Source of the DNA: CAUZSN01 sp963582345 | Lineage (GTDB): Bacteria > Planctomycetota > Planctomycetia > Planctomycetales > Planctomycetaceae | Assembly: GCA_963582345.1 (NCBI GenBank) | Contig: CAUZSN010000001.1 | Location: 1-64,000 of the forward strand | DNA length: 64,000 bases | Reading direction: 5' to 3' | Shown here: positions 61,724 through 64,000 of the stretch, in pieces | How positions within the stretch are numbered: position 1 is the first letter of the stretch | Layout: each line of letters starts with the position of its first letter | Notes under the pieces: generated by a model | The model's database searches: none | Told to the model about the DNA's origin: nothing | The model's input: only the letters and a program-made list of their open reading frames with translations | Position numbers and translations under genes: made by a program

Positions 61724-63307
61724 GTGTTCTTGACGCGGTCAATTCGACGTAAAATGGTCTTTGGCTTAGTCCTGATTCTAGTCATGCTAAGCATGCTTTC
61801 GCTGAGTGGGATCTCGGGGCTGATCTCATATCGAGACGTGGTCAACGATCTGGACTCTTGCCTAAACCACGCACCGCGTCGAGCGGATCTGCTTGCGGCT
61901 ATTGGGTTGTTGCGAGAGCCATTGTTGCTACGTCTTTCCAAAGATCCCAATGCGGCCGGCTTTCAAAGGGGCGACTTCGCAGAACAACTGATACGGACTA
62001 AGCGCCAGGTTCGCAAGTATCACCACAAGTTAGACAATTTGCCGTGGCCGGACTTCAAGTGGGTGACCAGAACAGTGCTGGCGGATGTTGACGTACGGTT
62101 GGAACGACTTCAAGCGATGCAGTATTCGCTGGGTGAACCTCAAACGGCCCAGGAAGCGTTGTTCGAATTGGTCGCACTGGAACAGGTGGCCGGACGTGTT
62201 CCCGACCCGCCGGTTGGACTGAATCGAACGCTCAACGACGCTCGTAAAGCTTATAGTTCACATTTCGTGTTGGTACTCGTCACCAGCGCGTTCGTCGTCA
62301 TCGTATTGCTGAGTTTGGTTGGTTGTGGTTATCGATGGATCTTCTCGCCCGTTCGCAAACTGCATCAAGGTGCGTTGCGTGTGGCTCAAGGCGACTTCGA
62401 TTACCGCGTCACGCTGACAGCCAATGACGAGATGGCTGAACTCGCCGAAGCGTTCAATCAGATGACTGCACGATTTCAAGAGATTGCCAGCGACCTGGAT
62501 CGCCAGGTACGTGAGCGCAGTCGACAGTTGGTGCGTTCCGAACGATTGGCGGGTGTCGGATTCTTGGCATCCAACATTGCCCACGAAATTAACAACCCGT
62601 TGGCCGCGATTAAGTGGACGATCGAATCGCTCGAAAGCCGAAAAGACGACCTGTTGGCGAATGCAGACCGTGACGAGGCTGAAGTTGTCTCAAAGTATCT
62701 GGCGATGATAGGCCGCGAAGCGCTGCGATGTCAGCAAATGACATCCAAGTTGCTTGGGTTTTCTCGCTGTGCTGACGGCTCGCGAACCCGAAATGACGTG
62801 ACAGCCATCATCTCGGAAGTCCTCGACTTGGTCGGCCAGATGAAAAAGTTCCGTGACCGCAACATCATCTTTTCGCGGACCGAACCGTGTTTTCTGGAAG
62901 TCAACGGTCCCGAAATCAAGCAGGTCGTTTTGAATCTGGTTGCCAACGCCCTGGAATCTCTTGACAGCGGCGGACGTTTGGAGATTCTCATCAGGGAACA
63001 AACCGACCAGGCTGCCATTGTATTCCAGGATGACGGATGTGGCATGACCTGCGAAACGATTGAAAATCTGTTTGAGCCCTTCTTTACGACAAAAAAACAG
63101 GGCCGAGGAACCGGATTGGGTCTGTCGATCAGCCACCGCATCGTCAGCGATCACGGCGGGACCATGGAGGCTGCCAGCGATGGACCAGGATGTGGCAGCA
63201 CGATCTATGTGAGATTACCTCGTAACCCATTGCCTGAAACAAACGATTCTGTTATGACCCGCAAATCCGTCGAGCGAGGGAAAGAACGTCTTCTAAGGAG
63301 CGCGTGA
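61724..63307 (+). CDS. Membrane sensor histidine kinase
   Basis: A 527-residue kinase. The GTG start has GGAGG 8 bases upstream. Helix 1 is at about 12-34, a periplasmic or linker region follows, and helix 2 is at about 182-205. A HAMP domain is next (about 206-255), then the dimerisation domain with the phosphorylated histidine in ASNIAHEINNPLAAIKW (about H287). The catalytic domain has NLVANALES, DDGCGM, FEPFFTTK and GTGLGLSIS. The NtrC-type regulator gene begins 1 base after its stop, so they form a two-component pair (AtoS/AtoC-like). Confidence 0.95.
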   Translation: MFLTRSIRRKMVFGLVLILVMLSMLSLSGISGLISYRDVVNDLDSCLNHAPRRADLLAAIGLLREPLLLRLSKDPNAAGFQRGDFAEQLIRTKRQVRKYHHKLDNLPWPDFKWVTRTVLADVDVRLERLQAMQYSLGEPQTAQEALFELVALEQVAGRVPDPPVGLNRTLNDARKAYSSHFVLVLVTSAFVVIVLLSLVGCGYRWIFSPVRKLHQGALRVAQGDFDYRVTLTANDEMAELAEAFNQMTARFQEIASDLDRQVRERSRQLVRSERLAGVGFLASNIAHEINNPLAAIKWTIESLESRKDDLLANADRDEAEVVSKYLAMIGREALRCQQMTSKLLGFSRCADGSRTRNDVTAIISEVLDLVGQMKKFRDRNIIFSRTEPCFLEVNGPEIKQVVLNLVANALESLDSGGRLEILIREQTDQAAIVFQDDGCGMTCETIENLFEPFFTTKKQGRGTGLGLSISHRIVSDHGGTMEAASDGPGCGSTIYVRLPRNPLPETNDSVMTRKSVERGKERLLRSA

Positions 63308-63308
63308 T

Positions 63309-64000
63309 TTGAGTTCCTCAGCCAGTAAGTTGCGAGTATTATTTCTCGACGATGAGGCTCCGATTCGGGAAGTCATGCGGATCGAATTGCCGCGGATGGG
63401 TCATGATGCCACAATTTGCGAGGATGGCGAATCCGCAAAGAAAGCCTTACAGAATAACACGTACGATGCGGCCATCGTCGATTTGCGCATGCCAGGTTTA
63501 AGTGGTTGGCAGGTTGTCGAGCATATCAAACAAGTTGCGCCGGATACGGAAGTCATTATTCACACAGGCCATGGCAGTATGGAAGAAGCCATCCAGGCGA
63601 TTCGCCATGGGGCTAATGACTTCTTGCAAAAACCGTGCAAACTGTTCGATATTTCGAATGTTCTAAACCGTATTGCGGAAAAACGAGCCTTGACGAACAA
63701 GGCCCTGGCTTTAGAAGGCCGGTTGAGAGCCATCGAAGGTTCGTCTGATCTGGTCGGTCGGACTTCCATAATGCAACACGTCAAAGCGCTCATCGAAAAA
63801 GTTGCGCCCAGCGATTCGAGCGTAGTGATTCTGGGTGAAACCGGAACAGGAAAAGAATTGGTGGCTCGTCGAGTTCACGAACTGAGTCCACGGGCCAAGA
63901 TGCCATTCGTTCCTGTCAACTGTGGGGCGCTGTCCGAGAACCTAGTTGAAAGTGAGTTCTTCGGACATCGCAAAGGAGCCTTTACGGGAGCCGACACACT
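63309..64000 (+). CDS. NtrC-family sigma-54-dependent response regulator (partial)
   Basis: The frame opens at TTG 63309, supported by AAGGAG 8 bases upstream, and runs out of the window at 64000 (230 codons so far). The receiver domain has LFLDDEAP, the phospho-acceptor aspartate in AAIVDLRMPGLSGWQ (about D58) and the lysine in DFLQKPCKLFDI. The AAA+ domain begins with VVILGETGTGKELVA (Walker A) and then GEFFGHRKGAFTGAD-like SEFFGHRKGAFTGAD, the sigma-54 contact loop. The rest of the AAA+ domain and the Fis-type DNA-binding domain lie outside. Its partner kinase is directly upstream. Confidence 0.95.
   Translation, partial: MSSSASKLRVLFLDDEAPIREVMRIELPRMGHDATICEDGESAKKALQNNTYDAAIVDLRMPGLSGWQVVEHIKQVAPDTEVIIHTGHGSMEEAIQAIRHGANDFLQKPCKLFDISNVLNRIAEKRALTNKALALEGRLRAIEGSSDLVGRTSIMQHVKALIEKVAPSDSSVVILGETGTGKELVARRVHELSPRAKMPFVPVNCGALSENLVESEFFGHRKGAFTGADT

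Noticed and set aside
1..64000. tRNA, rRNA, CRISPR array, insertion sequence or prophage
   Set aside because: I looked for cloverleaf T-arms, regularly spaced repeats, transposase and integrase motifs, and saw none that held up by eye; a tRNAscan or Infernal run would settle the RNA part.

Overview
The window looks like a chromosomal segment of a planctomycete, probably a marine Pirellulales/Planctomycetales relative; the order is a guess. The case rests on gene content: a Planctomycete-type cytochrome c (PSCyt1-like) protein, a DUF6677-like membrane protein, very long signal peptidases, an ABC permease fused to a CPBP protease, the futalosine menaquinone genes mqnA and mqnC, RNase Y, and a full outer-membrane toolkit (lpxC, lpxA, OmpH/Skp, an LptB-like ATPase, Mla/MCE transport). 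I saw no rRNA, convincing tRNA, CRISPR array, insertion sequence, phage or plasmid module, so this is mostly core genome with some decayed genes.

Layout. 0-6 kb: rlmN, a membrane anti-sigma-like protein, a STAS / RsbW-like pair, an MscS-like channel and a small membrane protein. 6-17 kb, mostly minus strand: hemL, a truncated luciferase-like monooxygenase remnant, then the envelope run ompH-lpxC-lpxA-Gfo/Idh oxidoreductase, two uncharacterised paired genes and a COG0402-type amidohydrolase. 17-22.5 kb, minus strand: ABC ATPase plus permease/CPBP, and mqnA-mqnC. 22.6-31 kb, plus strand: hom-lepA, two giant signal peptidase I paralogues and an LptB-like ATPase with a membrane tail. 31-45.5 kb: DUF6677 and small membrane genes, hemD, rny, tilS, an MFS transporter, an adenylate kinase-like protein, a frameshifted glutaredoxin, a DUF2064 glycosyltransferase-like protein, a response regulator, a frameshifted YiiX-like cysteine hydrolase, and a Ser/Thr kinase coupled to accA. 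45.5-52 kb, minus strand: dtd, then the tight cassette thiO / FAD oxidoreductase / radical SAM / metallophosphoesterase-like, and a PSCyt1 protein. 52-64 kb: larE, glyA, a BRCT-MerR-TPR fusion, mlaE-mlaF-mlaD, a PEGA lipoprotein, a PP2C phosphatase and a two-component pair (histidine kinase plus NtrC-like regulator, the latter cut by the window end).

How the genes work together. Envelope building dominates: lipid A synthesis (LpxC, LpxA, possibly a sugar-modifying dehydrogenase), LPS export, phospholipid transport (MlaEFD), periplasmic chaperone and signal peptidases. Signalling is the second theme: anti-sigma-like protein, STAS/RsbW, Ser/Thr kinase, PP2C, stand-alone receiver, histidine kinase/NtrC pair. 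Metabolism includes heme (hemL, hemD), menaquinone (mqnA, mqnC, perhaps the amidohydrolase), threonine/methionine (hom), fatty acids (accA), one-carbon (glyA), thiamine (thiO).

The most interesting items are the thiO/FAD/radical-SAM/metallophosphoesterase cassette, in which the phosphoesterase lacks its first metal motif; the twin signal peptidases with zinc-knuckle and lectin-like insertions; the BRCT-MerR-TPR protein; the LptB-like ATPase with a two-helix tail; and a palindromic repeat family with two copies. Three genes are broken, two of them by single-step frameshifts about 2 kb apart, which may be real decay or assembly error.
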